From positions 3,720,001 to 3,784,000 of the forward strand of contig JADJOI010000003.1 in NCBI GenBank assembly GCA_016713875.1: DNA of 64,000 nt. Direction: 5' to 3'. The notes beneath the pieces were generated by a model, which saw only the letters and a program-made list of their open reading frames with translations, did not search any database and had not been told where the DNA came from. Shown here piece by piece: positions 36,517 through 45,774 of the stretch (position 1 is the first letter of the stretch; every line of letters starts with the position of its first letter). The stretch is from Flavobacteriales bacterium. Its GTDB lineage: Bacteria > Bacteroidota > Bacteroidia > Flavobacteriales_F > PHOS-HE28. The position numbers and the translations under genes were made by a program.

Positions 36517-37932
36517 TCAGATCATCATGCCCACGATGGTGGCGCTGAGCAGGCTGGCCAGGGTGCCGCCGAGCAGGGCGCGGAAGCCGAATTCGCTGAG
36601 CCATTGGCGTCGGCCGGGCGCCAGCGAGCCGATGCCGCCGATCTGGATGCCGATGCTGGCGAAGTTGGCGAAGCCGCACAGCATGTAGGTGGCCATCACG
36701 ATGCTGCGTTGGTAGGCGAACGCGCCGGTCGATTTCAGTTGGGCAAGGCTCTCGTAACCGACGAACTCACTGGCGATGAGCTTCTCCCCCACCAGCCGTC
36801 CGGTCAGGGTGATGTCCTCCCCGGCCACGCCCATCAGCCACATCAGCGGGGCGAAGGTGTAGCCGAGGATGAACTCCAGGGAGAGCGACCTGAAGTTGCC
36901 GTGCGACACGGAGGCGACCCAGGTGTTGAGGCCGGTGGCATCGCCGATGCGCAGGAACACATAGTTGAACAGGGCGATGAACGAGAAGAACACCAGCAGC
37001 ATGGCGGCCACGTTGGCGGCGAGCTTCAGGCCCTCGGTGGTGCCGTTGGCCATGGCGTCGAGGAAGTTGCTGCCCACCTGGTCCATGCCCACGCGCAGCT
37101 CGGAGTCGAAGGCCTCGGTCTGCGGATAGAGGACCTTCGCCACCACCACGGCGCCGGGTGCGGCCATCACGCTGGCGGTGAGCAGGTGCTTGGCGAAGAA
37201 GAGCCGCTGCACGGGGTCATCGCCGCCCAGGAAGCCCACATAGGCCGCCAGCACGCCGCCCGCCACGGTGGCCATGCCGGCCACCATCACCAGGAAGATC
37301 TCCGAGCGGTTCATCTTGTCCAGATAGGCCTTCACCATCAGGGGGGCTTCGGTCTGACCCAGGAAGATGTTGCCCGCGGTGCTCAGGCTCTCCGCGCCGC
37401 TGAGCTTCATGCTCTTGTTGAGCGCCCAGGCCAGGGCGTACACCACCTTCTGGATGATGCCCAGGTAGAACAGCACGCTGGTGAGCGCGCTGAAGAAGAT
37501 GATGGTGGGCAGGATCTGCAGGGCGAAGATGAAGCCGAAGCTCTGCACGTCCATCAGGTCGCGGAAGAGGAAGGTGCTGCCGGCCTTGGTGAAGTCGAGG
37601 ACCTTCACGAACATGCGGCCCACGATGTCGAAGCCGGCCTGCACGAAGGGCACGTAGAGCACGCCGAGGGCCAGCACGAGCTGGAAGGCGAGGCCGATGC
37701 CGACCACCTTCCAGTTGACGTGAGCACGCCGCGCGCTGAAGGCCCAGGCGATGGCGATGAGGGCGGCCATGCCGAGCAGGCCGCGGCCGATGCCCATGGC
37801 GCTGGGCCCGGTGAGCGGTGCGGGCCCTCCGCTCTGCGCGGCCAGGGGCAGGGCGGTGATCAGCAGGAGCACGGTCACGGCCAGGAGGCGTGCGGGGGAG
37901 AGGGAGCGGATCATGGGTCGGGAGGTGGTCAT
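36517..37932 (-). CDS. NupC-type concentrative nucleoside transporter
   Basis: A 471-residue inner-membrane nucleoside/cation symporter. The N-terminus has a possible signal-like segment and then eight to ten membrane segments; family signatures include QSFGFIFALQILPTIIFFSA, GNIFLGQTEAPLMVKAYL (split motif around residues 190-207) and a C-terminal GFANFASIGIQIGGIG. The ATG at 37932 overlaps the stop of the upstream flippase-like gene (ATGA); ATG 37914 is an alternative. Probably imports nucleosides for salvage, in keeping with two deoxynucleoside kinases in the window. Confidence 0.9.
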   Translation of the reverse strand: MTTSRPMIRSLSPARLLAVTVLLLITALPLAAQSGGPAPLTGPSAMGIGRGLLGMAALIAIAWAFSARRAHVNWKVVGIGLAFQLVLALGVLYVPFVQAGFDIVGRMFVKVLDFTKAGSTFLFRDLMDVQSFGFIFALQILPTIIFFSALTSVLFYLGIIQKVVYALAWALNKSMKLSGAESLSTAGNIFLGQTEAPLMVKAYLDKMNRSEIFLVMVAGMATVAGGVLAAYVGFLGGDDPVQRLFFAKHLLTASVMAAPGAVVVAKVLYPQTEAFDSELRVGMDQVGSNFLDAMANGTTEGLKLAANVAAMLLVFFSFIALFNYVFLRIGDATGLNTWVASVSHGNFRSLSLEFILGYTFAPLMWLMGVAGEDITLTGRLVGEKLIASEFVGYESLAQLKSTGAFAYQRSIVMATYMLCGFANFASIGIQIGGIGSLAPGRRQWLSEFGFRALLGGTLASLLSATIVGMMI

Positions 37933-38996
37933 GCGCCTTTGCCCAGGTGCAGCAGGTTGCGGCGGATCCAGCGCGGCAGCAGGATGGCGCCGGCCAGGAT
38001 GTAGGGGTAGTAGCTGATGAGGCGCCACAGCAGGGCCAGCGCGGGGGCCAGGCCGAGCGGGATGAACATGCCCAGCAGGTCGTTGAAGAGGAACTCCGCC
38101 AGTCCGCTGCCGCCGGGGGTGGGGCTCACCAGCACGAGGATGCCCATGATCACCTGCTTGCCGAAGAGCAGCAGGTCGTCCACCGGCTGGCCGTCGCGGA
38201 AGGCATGCACCAGGCAGTTGACGATGCTGTAGCGGGCGGTCCAGCTGGCGAAGGTGGCCAGCAGGGCGGGCCACCAGTAGCTCCAGCGCTTGCTGCGCAG
38301 GCCGGTGGCGGCGGTGATCAGCTGGTCGCCGGTGGTGACCGCATTGCGGCGCCAGCGCTTCAGGACGGGGATGCTGAAGAGGCCCACCAGCCAGCGCTTC
38401 ACGATCACCGGGTTGATGAAGAGGGCGTAGGCCACGAAGAGCTTGTAGGCCAGGATGATGATGTACACCGCCCAGAAGGCCACGAACACGCTGCTGCCCC
38501 AGAGGCTGGAGCCCACGCCCACGCCGCTGAAGAGCGCGTCCTGCCCCAGCAGCAGCACCATCAACGGCGCCATCACCGCCAGGAAGATCCCGTCCAGGAA
38601 GCTGGTGAAGGTGATGACGGTGATGCTGCGACCGGCGTCGACGCCCTCGCGGTTGAGGATGAAGATGGCGAAGAGGAAGCCACCACCGATGAGCCCGGGG
38701 GCCAGCGCCGAGCTGAACTCCCAGAGCATGATCACCACGAAGCTGCGCCACCAGGTGAGGGAACGCTCGGTGAGGTGTCGGATCCGCACCATGTACGCGT
38801 AGTCGCGCACCACCACACTGCCGAAGGCCAGGCCGATCCACAGCGTGCTGGCCCAGGTCCAATGCACGCCATCGAGGGCGCTGAGGTCGCTGCCGCGGAA
38901 GATGAGCACGGCCGTGATGCCCAGGCCGATGAAGACCGGCAGCAGCACCTTGCCCAGGCTGAAGGAGCGGAGGAAGGAGCGGACGTCGTCCGACAT
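37929..38996 (-). CDS. Flippase-like membrane protein (UPF0104 type)
   Basis: A 355-residue polytopic protein with about eight membrane segments. VVVRDYAYMVRIRHLT, LWEFSSALAPGLIGGGF and VSPTPGGSGLAEFLF are typical of the lysylphosphatidylglycerol synthase TM-domain / UPF0104 family. It lacks the soluble aminoacyl-transfer domain of MprF, so a lipid flippase-type role is inferred. It overlaps the nucleoside transporter gene by four bases. It is a distant relative of the protein at 11.8-12.8 kb; the two are not close paralogues. Confidence 0.78.
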   Translation of the reverse strand: MSDDVRSFLRSFSLGKVLLPVFIGLGITAVLIFRGSDLSALDGVHWTWASTLWIGLAFGSVVVRDYAYMVRIRHLTERSLTWWRSFVVIMLWEFSSALAPGLIGGGFLFAIFILNREGVDAGRSITVITFTSFLDGIFLAVMAPLMVLLLGQDALFSGVGVGSSLWGSSVFVAFWAVYIIILAYKLFVAYALFINPVIVKRWLVGLFSIPVLKRWRRNAVTTGDQLITAATGLRSKRWSYWWPALLATFASWTARYSIVNCLVHAFRDGQPVDDLLLFGKQVIMGILVLVSPTPGGSGLAEFLFNDLLGMFIPLGLAPALALLWRLISYYPYILAGAILLPRWIRRNLLHLGKGA

Positions 38997-39026
38997 GCGG
39001 TGGGCTTGGGGACGGCGATGGTCGGC

Positions 39027-39167
39027 CTACGGCTCGGGGTCGTTGTCGCTGAAGCTGTCCGGCTCGGGCTTGGGAGGCGTGGTCAGCACGCGGTAGAAGA
39101 AGTACAGCGTGAAGCCTGTGACGGTGAGCACGGAGGACAGCATCAGCACAAGGGCGGAGGTGTTCAT
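39027..39167 (-). CDS. MetS-like small subunit of NSS transporter
   Basis: A 46-residue single-span membrane protein too short for routine calling. It begins MNTSALVLMLSSVLTV, runs through one hydrophobic segment (about 4-25), then has a cytoplasmic tail TTPPKPEPDSFSDNDPEP. It starts 12 bases after the stop of the NSS-family transporter gene on the same strand. Size, topology and position match the MetS-type subunits that accompany MetP-like NSS transporters (known in Corynebacterium methionine/alanine uptake and found beside bacterial NSS genes). The codon frame is clean from ATG to TAG. Function is inferred by position. Confidence 0.7.
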   Translation of the reverse strand: MNTSALVLMLSSVLTVTGFTLYFFYRVLTTPPKPEPDSFSDNDPEP

Positions 39168-39179
39168 GGTGCGTGCGGA

Positions 39180-40718
39180 TCAGACCATCCCGTGGGCGTG
39201 GCGTTTGCGTTTCAGGTAGGCCTTGCGCACCAGCAGGGCGATGCCCAGGTACAGGGCCAGCAACAACAGGCGCGAGGCATGAAGGTAAGGGCTGGCCGGG
39301 GCGGTGATCTTCTCCCAGATACCGGGCAGGGAGGCCAGGAAGACCACGGCCAGGATCACGGGGGTGATGTACTTGATGATGAACCGGTAGATGGTCGGTG
39401 GGCGCAGGTCGGCACCGAGGTTGATCTCCGCCCAGCCCTTGTCCATGCCGAACACCCAGGCGAAGAGGATCACCTCGAAGAGGGCGAACACCACCAGGCT
39501 CACGGTGCCGGCCCAATAGTCGTACTCGTCGAACACGCCATGGTGGAAGAAGAGCACCGTGGGCAGCCCGAGCACCAGCACCACCAGGCCGAACATCCAG
39601 GCCGAGGGTCCACGTTTCCAGCCGAACTCGTCCTGCAGGAAGCCCATCACCGGTGTGCCCATGGCCAGGCTGCTGGTGATGCCGGCGAAGAACAGCAGGC
39701 CGAACCAGCACACCCCGGCGATCGCCGACAACCAGGGCCCCCACTGCGTGAACAGGTAGGGCAACGTCTTGAAGCCGAGGCCCAGGCCACCGGTGGCGGT
39801 GAGCTCCTTCACCTTGTCGATGCCCAGGTAGCCGATGGCGATGGGGATGATGATGGCGCCGCCGAGCACCACCTCCACGAACTCGTTCATCCACCCGGCG
39901 CTCATGGCGTTCAGGGCGATGTCGTCCTTCTTGCGGACGTAGCTGGCGTAGCACTGGATGCTGCCCATGCCCACGCTGAGGGTGAAGAAGATCTGCCCCG
40001 CGGCGGCGAGCCACACGCTGGGTTTCCAGATGCTGCCGTAGTCCGGCGTCCATAGGAAGTTGAGGCCCACGGTGCCGTCGTGGATCGCACCATGCTCACC
40101 GGCCTTCAGGGTCACGCCGCGGATGGCGAGGAACAGGCCGAAGAGGATCAGGAGCGGCATGCCCACCTTGGCCGCTTTCTCCACACCGCCGCTCAGCCCC
40201 CTGCTCAGGATCCACGTGTTCAGCAGCAGGCAGAGCAGCCAGAACCAGATGGCCTCGTAGGGGATGCCCGTGGTGCTGACGCCGATGTCGATGTAGCTGC
40301 TGAAGAAGGCCGCGACCCCATCAGCGCCCATGTCCAGGAAGGTGCCGGAGATGCTGTGCCAGATGTAGCTCAGCGTCCAGCTCTCCAGATAGCAGTAGTA
40401 GGCCGCCACGGCGATGTTGGTGAAGATGCCGAACACGCCCACATACTTCCACAGAGCCCGCTTGGGGTCCATGTTGTGCAGGATGAACGGTGTGCTGTGG
40501 TGGCCCGAACGCCCGCCGAAGCGCCCCATGCTCCACTCGATCCACAGCAGCGGAATGCCCATCAGCAGGAAGCAGACCAGGTAGGGGATGATGAAGGCAC
40601 CCCCGCCGTTCTGGATGGCCTGCACCGGGAAGCGGAGGAAGTTGCCCAGCCCCACGGCGTTGCCCGCCATGGCCAGGATGAGCCCCACGCGCGATCCCCA
40701 CGATTCGGTCTTGGACAT
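39180..40718 (-). CDS. Sodium-dependent NSS-family transporter
   Basis: A 512-residue inner-membrane symporter of the LeuT/SNF fold with 12 predicted membrane segments. The first segment has the family pattern GLILAMAGNAVGLGNFLRFP, containing the sodium and substrate sites; GMGSIQCYASYVRKKDD is the TM6-7 region. Substrates in this family are usually amino acids; given the adjacent MetS-like subunit, methionine or small neutral amino acids are candidates. ATG 40718 (MSKTESWGSR) is chosen over 40742. A TATCTTGT box on the minus strand (40739-40746) is 20 bases upstream. Confidence 0.9.
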   Translation of the reverse strand: MSKTESWGSRVGLILAMAGNAVGLGNFLRFPVQAIQNGGGAFIIPYLVCFLLMGIPLLWIEWSMGRFGGRSGHHSTPFILHNMDPKRALWKYVGVFGIFTNIAVAAYYCYLESWTLSYIWHSISGTFLDMGADGVAAFFSSYIDIGVSTTGIPYEAIWFWLLCLLLNTWILSRGLSGGVEKAAKVGMPLLILFGLFLAIRGVTLKAGEHGAIHDGTVGLNFLWTPDYGSIWKPSVWLAAAGQIFFTLSVGMGSIQCYASYVRKKDDIALNAMSAGWMNEFVEVVLGGAIIIPIAIGYLGIDKVKELTATGGLGLGFKTLPYLFTQWGPWLSAIAGVCWFGLLFFAGITSSLAMGTPVMGFLQDEFGWKRGPSAWMFGLVVLVLGLPTVLFFHHGVFDEYDYWAGTVSLVVFALFEVILFAWVFGMDKGWAEINLGADLRPPTIYRFIIKYITPVILAVVFLASLPGIWEKITAPASPYLHASRLLLLALYLGIALLVRKAYLKRKRHAHGMV

Positions 40719-40821
40719 GCGGTCGTGTTTCGTGGGCGACAAGATAGAAGTTCGGTCGAACGGCGGACGGTGCCGGCCGGAGGCCGATCACGCGGCCCCG
40801 GCGCCTTCGTCCGCTCTTGGT

Positions 40822-41415
40822 CTAGTTGGTCTGCTCGCGCCGCTTGATCTCGTCGCGGATCTTGCTGGCGCGCTCGTAGTCCTCGTCGTGCAGCGCCTTC
40901 TCGAGCAGTTCCTTCAGCTCCTCGATGCTGCTGCCCTTGATGCCCTTGGCGGGTTTGCCGCGCTCCACGGGTTCGGCCGCGCCTTCCTCCTTGCCCTCTT
41001 CGCCCTCCTCCACCTTCAGCCCGGCCGCGCCCATGATGAACTCGTAGGTGTGGATGGGGCATTGGAAGCGCAGCGCCAGCGCGATGGCGTCGCTGCTGCG
41101 GGCGTCGATCTCCACTTCGTGCCCGTTCTGCTCCAGCACCAGCTTGGCGTGGAAGATGCCCTCCACCAGGTCGTTGATGATCACCTCCTTGAGACCCACC
41201 CCGAGGGTGTCGCTCAGGTTCTTGAACAGATCGTGCGTGAGGGGACGCGCCGGCTTGATGTTCTCCACCTGGATGGCGATGGCCTGGGCCTCCACCCCGC
41301 CGATGATGATGGGCAGGCGGCGTTCGCCGTGGGCCTCCGCCAGAATGAGCGCGTAGGCACCGGCGTGCGTGTGGCTGTACGTGATGCGCAGGAACTTCAG
41401 CTCGACCTTGTCCAT
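40822..41415 (-). CDS. Bifunctional nuclease (DUF151) with UVR motif
   Basis: A 197-residue cytoplasmic protein. Residues 1-125 form the DUF151/bifunctional DNase-RNase domain (LPIIIGGVEAQAIAIQ, DARSSDAIALALR), and an acidic linker (EEGEEGKEEGAAE) leads to a UvrB/UvrC-type helical hairpin at 162-195 (IEELKELLEKALHDEDYERA). This two-domain arrangement is common in Bacteroidota and suggests nucleic-acid repair or turnover, but the precise role is not established. A TATCTTCA box lies 15 or so bases upstream on the minus strand. Confidence 0.88.
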   Translation of the reverse strand: MDKVELKFLRITYSHTHAGAYALILAEAHGERRLPIIIGGVEAQAIAIQVENIKPARPLTHDLFKNLSDTLGVGLKEVIINDLVEGIFHAKLVLEQNGHEVEIDARSSDAIALALRFQCPIHTYEFIMGAAGLKVEEGEEGKEEGAAEPVERGKPAKGIKGSSIEELKELLEKALHDEDYERASKIRDEIKRREQTN

Positions 41416-41484
41416 CCTCTCCGTGCGGGGCCGTGAAGATAGGCAGCGGCCGCGAGTTGCTCGCCGTGCCGGATGTCCGGTGCG

Positions 41485-42423
41485 TTACCGCTCGGCGTTC
41501 AGCTTCTTCGCTGCGGCGATCAGTTGGGGCAGCACCTCGAAGGCATCGCCCACGATCCCGTAGTCCGCGGCCTTGAAGAAGGGCGCCTCGGGGTCCTTGT
41601 TGATCACGCAGATCACCTTGCTCTGGTTCACCCCGGCCAGGTGCTGGATGGCGCCGCTGATGCCGATGGCGATGTAGAGGTTCGGGCGGATGGCCACCCC
41701 GGTCTGTCCCACGTGCTCGTGGTGCGGGCGCCAGTGATCGTCGGCCACCGGACGGCTGCAGGCGGTGGCGGCGCCCAGTTCGCGGGCCAGCTCCTCGATG
41801 GGCCCCCAGTTCTCCGCGCCCTTCATGCCGCGGCCGCCGCTCACCACGCGCTCGGCCTCGGGCAGGGGGATGCCGGCTCCGGCCTTCCGAAGCTCCTTCA
41901 CGGTCACGCGCGAAGTGCCGAGGTCACCGGCGAACTCCTCCACCGATGCAGGGGCGCCGCCCGTGGTGATGGGCACGCTGTTGGGGCTGAGGCTCACCAC
42001 GCGCATGGGGCTGCTCACCTCCACGAAGGCGCGGGCCTTGCCGCTGAACACGTTGCGGCGGAAGCGGCCGCCCTCGGGCAGGCCGGTGGCACCGGCCACA
42101 TGGCCGGCCTTCAGCCGCGCCGCGACGCGCGGAGCCACGGCCTTGCCGGTGGCGTCGGACACGCACACGATGGTGGTGGCACCGGTCGCCTCGACCACGG
42201 AGCTGACCAGCTTGGTGAGCTGCTGGCTGTCCACGGTCTTCACAGCACGGGCCACCACCACCTTGGCCGCGCCGTTGGCGCCCAGGGCCTCGAGCCCCTG
42301 CGCATCGCCGAAGGTGACGGCGGTCACGGGGCCGCCGGCCAGCTGGCTGGCGTAGGTCACGGCCTCCTGGGCCGCCTTGGGGAGCTTCTCACCCCGGGTG
42401 TCGATGAAGACGATGGTGCTCAT
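41485..42423 (-). CDS. etfA: Electron transfer flavoprotein, alpha subunit
   Basis: A 312-residue FAD-binding subunit of ETF, which takes electrons from acyl-CoA dehydrogenases and passes them to the quinone pool. The C-terminal FAD domain shows VVSGGRGMKG, GQTGVAIRPNLYIA, then GISGAIQHLAG and KAADYGIVGD, the standard motif set. It follows etfB with an 89-base gap that holds no visible gene; the two are likely one transcript. Confidence 0.95.
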   Translation of the reverse strand: MSTIVFIDTRGEKLPKAAQEAVTYASQLAGGPVTAVTFGDAQGLEALGANGAAKVVVARAVKTVDSQQLTKLVSSVVEATGATTIVCVSDATGKAVAPRVAARLKAGHVAGATGLPEGGRFRRNVFSGKARAFVEVSSPMRVVSLSPNSVPITTGGAPASVEEFAGDLGTSRVTVKELRKAGAGIPLPEAERVVSGGRGMKGAENWGPIEELARELGAATACSRPVADDHWRPHHEHVGQTGVAIRPNLYIAIGISGAIQHLAGVNQSKVICVINKDPEAPFFKAADYGIVGDAFEVLPQLIAAAKKLNAER

Positions 42424-42512
42424 CTGGGTTCTTCGTATGGAGGGCCTGCCACAGGGGCCGGCTTCAAGTTCATTTCTTCAGTTGCGCTCTGCGCCTTTGC
42501 GGCCTCGTTCGC

Positions 42513-43256
42513 TCAGATCACCTTGGCTTCGGTGTGCAGCAGTTCGATCAGGGTGCCGGCCTGGTCGGCGGGGATGAGCTTCACCGCGCCCTTGGCCGGC
42601 GGCAGCTCGAAGCGCACCGTGGCGGCCAAGGGCCCCTGCCCGGAGGCGGGCACCACCTGCAGCGGCTTGGTGCGGGCGGCCATGATGCCGCGCATGTTGG
42701 GGATGCGCTGCTCGGCCATGCCCTTGGCGGCCCCCAGCACACAGGGCAGGGCCACCTCCAGCACTTCCACGCCGCTGGGCACATCGCGCTCCATGGTGGC
42801 GGTGGTGCCGCTGACGTCCAGTTTGCTCACGAGGGGTACATAGGGCAGGTCCAGCAGTTCGGCCAGCATGGCGCCCACCTGGCCGCCATTGTGGTCGATG
42901 GTCTCCTTGCCGGCCAGGATCAGGGTGAAGCCCTTGTCCTTGGCGTAGGCGGCCACTTCAGCGGCCACCTGGAAGGCGTCCTCCGGCCGGGCGTCCACGC
43001 GCACGGCCTCATCGGCGCCGATGGCCAGGGCCTTGCGGATGGTGGCCTCGGTGTCGGCCGGGCCCACGGTGATGGTGGTGACGCTGCCGGCCCCTGCAGC
43101 CTCCTTCAGTTCCAAGGCACGGACAAGGGCATACCACTCATCGTAGGGGTTCACGATGAAGGTGACGCCGTTGCCGTCGTACTGGGTGTTGTCCGCCGTG
43201 AAGGCGATGCGCGCCGTGGTGTCGGGCACCTGGCTGATCAGGACGAGGATCTTCAT
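42513..43256 (-). CDS. etfB: Electron transfer flavoprotein, beta subunit
   Basis: A 247-residue AMP-binding ETF subunit. It begins MKILVLISQVPDTTARI and carries the adenine-nucleotide/recognition-loop region LPCVLGAAKGMAEQRIPNMRG (as two short motifs, about 175-195) including the Leu anchor region that docks dehydrogenases. TATTTTCG on the minus strand (43310-43317) is the probable -7 box, 53 bases from the ATG. Partner of etfA downstream. Confidence 0.95.
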   Translation of the reverse strand: MKILVLISQVPDTTARIAFTADNTQYDGNGVTFIVNPYDEWYALVRALELKEAAGAGSVTTITVGPADTEATIRKALAIGADEAVRVDARPEDAFQVAAEVAAYAKDKGFTLILAGKETIDHNGGQVGAMLAELLDLPYVPLVSKLDVSGTTATMERDVPSGVEVLEVALPCVLGAAKGMAEQRIPNMRGIMAARTKPLQVVPASGQGPLAATVRFELPPAKGAVKLIPADQAGTLIELLHTEAKVI

Positions 43257-43375
43257 GGTCGGGGAACGTTGCCGCAGCGGGATGGTTCGTGGGGTCCGGC
43301 AGCGGGGCGCGAAAATAAGGGGTGGTCCGATAGCCCAAGGGGCGGTTACCTTACCGCCTCCTGATCCCGAACCTC

Positions 43376-44740
43376 ATGCGAACCCTCTGCCTATCCGCGA
43401 TCGCCCTGTGCCTGCCCCTGCTGGCGCCGGCCCAACTGTTCGTGAACAACGCCCTCGACCTGGACGGGCTCGACGACCAGGCCCAGCTGGCCAATGCCTC
43501 CGCGTTGGTGGCCGGCGCCCCGGGCATGACGCTGGCCTGCCGGGTGAAGCCGCGCAACACGGCGCCCGCCTTCCCCGACCTGGACGGCTTCTGCGGCATC
43601 CGCAACAACGTGGACGCCGATCTTTATTTCATCCAGGTGGGGCCGCAGGCGCTGGAAGGGCGCTTCCGCAACAGCGTCGGCACTGACTTCACCATCACCG
43701 CGCCGGTGCTGGAGGTGGGAGCGTGGCAGTCCCTCGCGCTCACCTACGACGGCGACACGCTGCGCATGTACCACGACGGCGTTGAGGTCGGCAGCATCGC
43801 TGCTTCGGGCACCATCACCAACACGGTTGAACCGCTCCACTTGGGCACCCTGCCGTTCCAGTTCACCGACTTTCTGCTCAATGGCGTGCTGGATGAGGTG
43901 ATGCTCTGGGAGCGGGCGCTCTCCGCCGACGAGGTGCGCTGTTTGGTCAGCGGCGTCATCGATGGCGGCGACCTGACCTTGAAGGTGCATTTCGACATGG
44001 ACCAAGGCACGCCCGGAGGCAACAACACGGCCATCACGGCGGCGATCGATGTGGTGGCCGGGGCCCAGGCGCCGCTCACGGGCTTCGCGCTCAACGGGCC
44101 GGGAAGCAACTTCGTGGCCGGCGCGGAATGGGGCTATGTCCAGGAGCTCACCCTGTGCCAGGGCGAGACCTTCGACTTCGGTGGAACGCTGATCGATACG
44201 GCCGGCACCTGGGTGAACGCGCTGCAGGGGGCCATTTGCGACAGTCTGATCACCCTCATCGTCGACCTGACCCCGGTGAACGTTACAGTGGTGCAGTTGA
44301 ACGCGAACCTCTTCGCACAGGCCACCAACGCCACCTTCCAGTGGCTCGACTGCGGCAACGGGTTCGCGCAGATCCCGGGGGCGGTGGGGGCCCAGTTCAC
44401 CGCCACGGCCAACGGCCAGTTCGCGGTGGAGGTGACGCAGAGCGGATGCACGGACACCTCGGCCTGCTTCACGGTCACGGGCGTGGGCATCGGGGAGCAG
44501 GCGGTGCCAGGAGGCCTGCGGTTGGAAGGCGACCCGGCGTCCGGCCAGCTAGTGGTGCTCAACGGCCGGTCGGGCACGGCGGCGTTCCGGCTGGTGGATG
44601 CCGCGGGCCGGGTCCTGAGGCAGGGGCGGCTCGCCGGCACGCGCACCGTGGTCCCGGTGGAGGGCCTGGCCACCGGACCGTATGTGCTCGTGGTGGAGCT
44701 GCCGGAACGACCGGTGGCCCTGCGCTTCACCCGGCCCTGA
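43376..44740 (+). CDS. LamG-domain secreted protein with sorting-type C-terminus
   Basis: A 454-residue exported protein. Signal peptide (1-19, ending APAQ), then a LamG/concanavalin-like domain (about 25-215: LDLDGLDDQAQLANAS, TYDGDTLRMYHDGVEVGS, GVLDEVMLWERALSADEV). The middle (about 255-370) has a short SprB-like or Ig-like region with cysteines (LTLCQGETFDFGG, CTDTSACFTV). The last 75 residues (AAFRLVDAAGRVLRQGRL, ending LRFTRP) resemble a T9SS sorting domain, though the usual PNP start is absent. Probably a surface-attached adhesin or carbohydrate-binding protein. Confidence 0.8.
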   Translation: MRTLCLSAIALCLPLLAPAQLFVNNALDLDGLDDQAQLANASALVAGAPGMTLACRVKPRNTAPAFPDLDGFCGIRNNVDADLYFIQVGPQALEGRFRNSVGTDFTITAPVLEVGAWQSLALTYDGDTLRMYHDGVEVGSIAASGTITNTVEPLHLGTLPFQFTDFLLNGVLDEVMLWERALSADEVRCLVSGVIDGGDLTLKVHFDMDQGTPGGNNTAITAAIDVVAGAQAPLTGFALNGPGSNFVAGAEWGYVQELTLCQGETFDFGGTLIDTAGTWVNALQGAICDSLITLIVDLTPVNVTVVQLNANLFAQATNATFQWLDCGNGFAQIPGAVGAQFTATANGQFAVEVTQSGCTDTSACFTVTGVGIGEQAVPGGLRLEGDPASGQLVVLNGRSGTAAFRLVDAAGRVLRQGRLAGTRTVVPVEGLATGPYVLVVELPERPVALRFTRP

Positions 44741-44761
44741 CCGACGCCTGCCCGCGCCACC

Positions 44762-44769
44762 TACTTTTG
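44762..44769 (+). promoter_or_regulatory. -7 box of pdhB
   Basis: TACTTTTG fits TAnnTTTG and lies 18 bases before the ATG at 44788. No clear -33 TTG. Confidence 0.45.
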
Positions 44770-44787
44770 GGGCCCATTTCCACGCCC

Positions 44788-45771
44788 ATGCGCACCATTC
44801 AGTACCGCGAGGCCCTCAACGAGGCGATGTCCGAGGAGATGCGCCGTGACCCGTCCGTCTTCCTCATGGGCGAGGAGGTGGCCGAGTACGACGGCGCCTA
44901 CAAGGTGAGCAAGGGCATGCTCGCGGAGTTCGGTCCGCAGCGGATCATCGACACGCCCATCAGCGAACTGGGCTTCACGGCCATCGGCGTGGGCGCCGCC
45001 ATGAACGGCCTGCGTCCCATCGTGGAGTTCATGACCTGGAACTTCGCCATCCTGGCCAGTGACCAGATCATCAACCACGCGGCCAAGATGCTGCAGATGA
45101 GCGGTGGCCAGTTCCACATCCCCATCGTGTTCCGTGGGGGCAACGGCAGCGCCGGTCAGCTGGCCGCCACCCACAGCCAGAGCTTCGAGGCCTTCTACGC
45201 CAACATCCCCGGCCTCAAGGTGGTGACGCCCAGCAACCCCTACGATGCCAAGGGCCTGCTCAAGAGCGCCATCCGCGACGATGATCCCGTGCTGGTGATG
45301 GAGAGCGAGCGCATGTACGGCGACAAGGGCGAGATCCCCGACGGCGAGTACCTCGTGCCCATCGGCCTGGCCCACGTGGCGCGCAAGGGGACCGACGTCA
45401 CCATCGTGAGCTTCGGCAAGATGATGAAGGTGGCTCTGGCCGCTGCGGAAGAGCTGCAGAAGGAGGGGGTGAACGCCGAGGTCATCGACCTGCGCACCAT
45501 CCGCCCGCTGGATACCGCCACCATCCTGGCCAGCGTGAAGAAGACCAACCGCCTGGTGGTGGTCGACGAGAACTTCCCGATGGTGAGCATCGCCAGCGAG
45601 GTGGCCTACCGCGTGCAGAAGGACGCCTTCGACTTCCTCGACGCGCCCGTGCTCCGCATCAACCAGGCCGACACCCCGCTGCCCTTCAGCCCGCCGCTGA
45701 TCGAGGCCAGCCTCCCCAACCCCACCCGCGTCATCGCCGCCGTGAAGGAGGTGATGTACCTGCGGAAGTGA
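44788..45771 (+). CDS. pdhB: Pyruvate dehydrogenase E1 component, beta subunit
   Basis: A 327-residue E1 beta subunit. Motifs: FLMGEEVAEYDGAYKVSKG with the catalytic-region Glu, FGPQRIIDTPISELGFTAIG, and GQLAATHSQSFEAFYANIPG near residues 120-140. With an alpha subunit (not in this window) it decarboxylates pyruvate with thiamine diphosphate. Branched-chain 2-oxoacid dehydrogenase is an alternative, but the N-terminal pattern favours PDH. A repeat-rich palindromic intergenic region follows the stop, before the membrane pyrophosphatase gene. Confidence 0.9.
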   Translation: MRTIQYREALNEAMSEEMRRDPSVFLMGEEVAEYDGAYKVSKGMLAEFGPQRIIDTPISELGFTAIGVGAAMNGLRPIVEFMTWNFAILASDQIINHAAKMLQMSGGQFHIPIVFRGGNGSAGQLAATHSQSFEAFYANIPGLKVVTPSNPYDAKGLLKSAIRDDDPVLVMESERMYGDKGEIPDGEYLVPIGLAHVARKGTDVTIVSFGKMMKVALAAAEELQKEGVNAEVIDLRTIRPLDTATILASVKKTNRLVVVDENFPMVSIASEVAYRVQKDAFDFLDAPVLRINQADTPLPFSPPLIEASLPNPTRVIAAVKEVMYLRK

Positions 45772-45774
45772 GGG

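Noticed and set aside
36517..40053. A single 1178-codon minus-strand frame spanning nupC, the flippase-like gene and part of the NSS gene
   Set aside because: Only the last 471 codons match a family (NupC). The first 700 codons are out-of-frame readings of the flippase-like and NSS genes, which have their own frames with membrane segments and motifs.
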